DNA of 5,376 nucleotides from positions 1 to 5,376 of the forward strand of contig USSH01000187.1 of assembly GCA_900557435.1 (NCBI GenBank), read 5' to 3'. Source of the stretch: an uncultured Coprococcus sp. (GTDB taxonomy: Bacteria; Bacillota; Clostridia; Lachnospirales; Lachnospiraceae). Under the pieces are notes generated by a model. That model searched no databases. It was not told the DNA's origin and worked only from the letters and a program-made list of their open reading frames with translations. Shown here piece by piece: positions 5,282 to 5,376 of the stretch. The first letter of the stretch is position 1. Every line of letters begins with the position of its first letter. Both the position numbers and the translations under genes were made by a program.

Positions 5282-5376
5282 ACTGGCAATGAGGAACAGC
5301 CGGAGAAGCAGAAAAGAGAATGGTCTGTTCTTTGCGTCACTGGTTGTATCCATAGTGGCATTTTACATCATACTGG
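5271..5376 (+). CDS. FtsX-like ABC permease, BceB-like (5' end only)
   Basis: Only 35 codons are visible before the right edge. The protein starts MFFKLAMRNSRRSRKENG and continues into a hydrophobic segment (LFFASLVVSIVAFYIIL, about 19-35), the first membrane helix. A short FKLAxRNxRRS start followed at once by a helix is typical of BceB/FtsX-type permeases of Firmicutes. AGGAGG at 5257-5262 lies 8 nt before the ATG. The start overlaps the last 11 nt of the ATPase gene in another frame, so the two are almost certainly translationally coupled and work as one transporter. A full BceB would be about 650 residues with ten helices and a large extracellular domain, which cannot be checked here. Confidence 0.85.
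   Translation, partial: MFFKLAMRNSRRSRKENGLFFASLVVSIVAFYIIL

Noticed and set aside
1..5376. CRISPR array, tRNA, rRNA, intact insertion sequence or phage genes
   Set aside because: No regularly spaced repeats, cloverleaf-like tRNA sequence, transposase, integrase or phage structural motif was seen on either strand.

Overview
The window looks like a chromosomal stretch from a low-to-medium GC Gram-positive anaerobe, most likely a gut Clostridia of the Lachnospiraceae type (Roseburia / Agathobacter / Coprococcus-like). The basis is strong GGAGG-type ribosome binding sites, Firmicutes-type protein families (Xpt, a cytoplasmic GH13 amylase, a BceAB-like ABC exporter), classic stem-plus-T-run terminators and short GGGGAC...GTCCCC palindromes. 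The genus is an inference; no rRNA or other marker gene is present.

Layout: (1) Positions 1-163 are a divergent intergenic region. A minus-strand gene starts at position 9 and runs out of the window, a 17-bp hairpin lies at 87-124, and xpt (xanthine phosphoribosyltransferase) reads right from 164 to 745. (2) xpt ends in a terminator whose loop holds two TTGACA boxes; the second can be the -35 element of the next gene, a five-helix membrane protein with a DUF3592-like domain (886-1680). (3) At 1719-1992 lie an extended -10 box, an 18-codon leader-like ORF and a 54-codon single-helix membrane protein. (4) A 20-bp stem at 2001-2043 ends the minus-strand GH13 amylase gene (2058-3854), which has an unusual low-complexity linker and small C-terminal domain. 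(5) At 4019-4443 lies a wrecked xanthine/uracil-type permease gene: an extended -10 box and a strong terminator flank only about 100 codons of an NCS2 transporter, with its N-terminal part and an internal block missing. (6) After a GGGGAC palindrome, a BceA-like ABC ATPase (4508-5281) overlaps the start of its FtsX-like permease partner, which leaves the window at the right edge.

How the genes relate: xpt salvages xanthine to XMP, and in Bacillus subtilis its operon partner is the xanthine permease pbuX. Here the only permease sequence is a pseudogene about 3.3 kb away, so xanthine import, if it occurs, must be encoded elsewhere. The amylase belongs to cytoplasmic maltodextrin use. The ABC pair probably belongs to peptide-antibiotic resistance or export. 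I found no clear new multi-gene system. The most interesting points are the permease remnant with its preserved control signals, the amylase C-terminal extension, the small-ORF cluster at 1719-1992 and the two palindromic repeat candidates.
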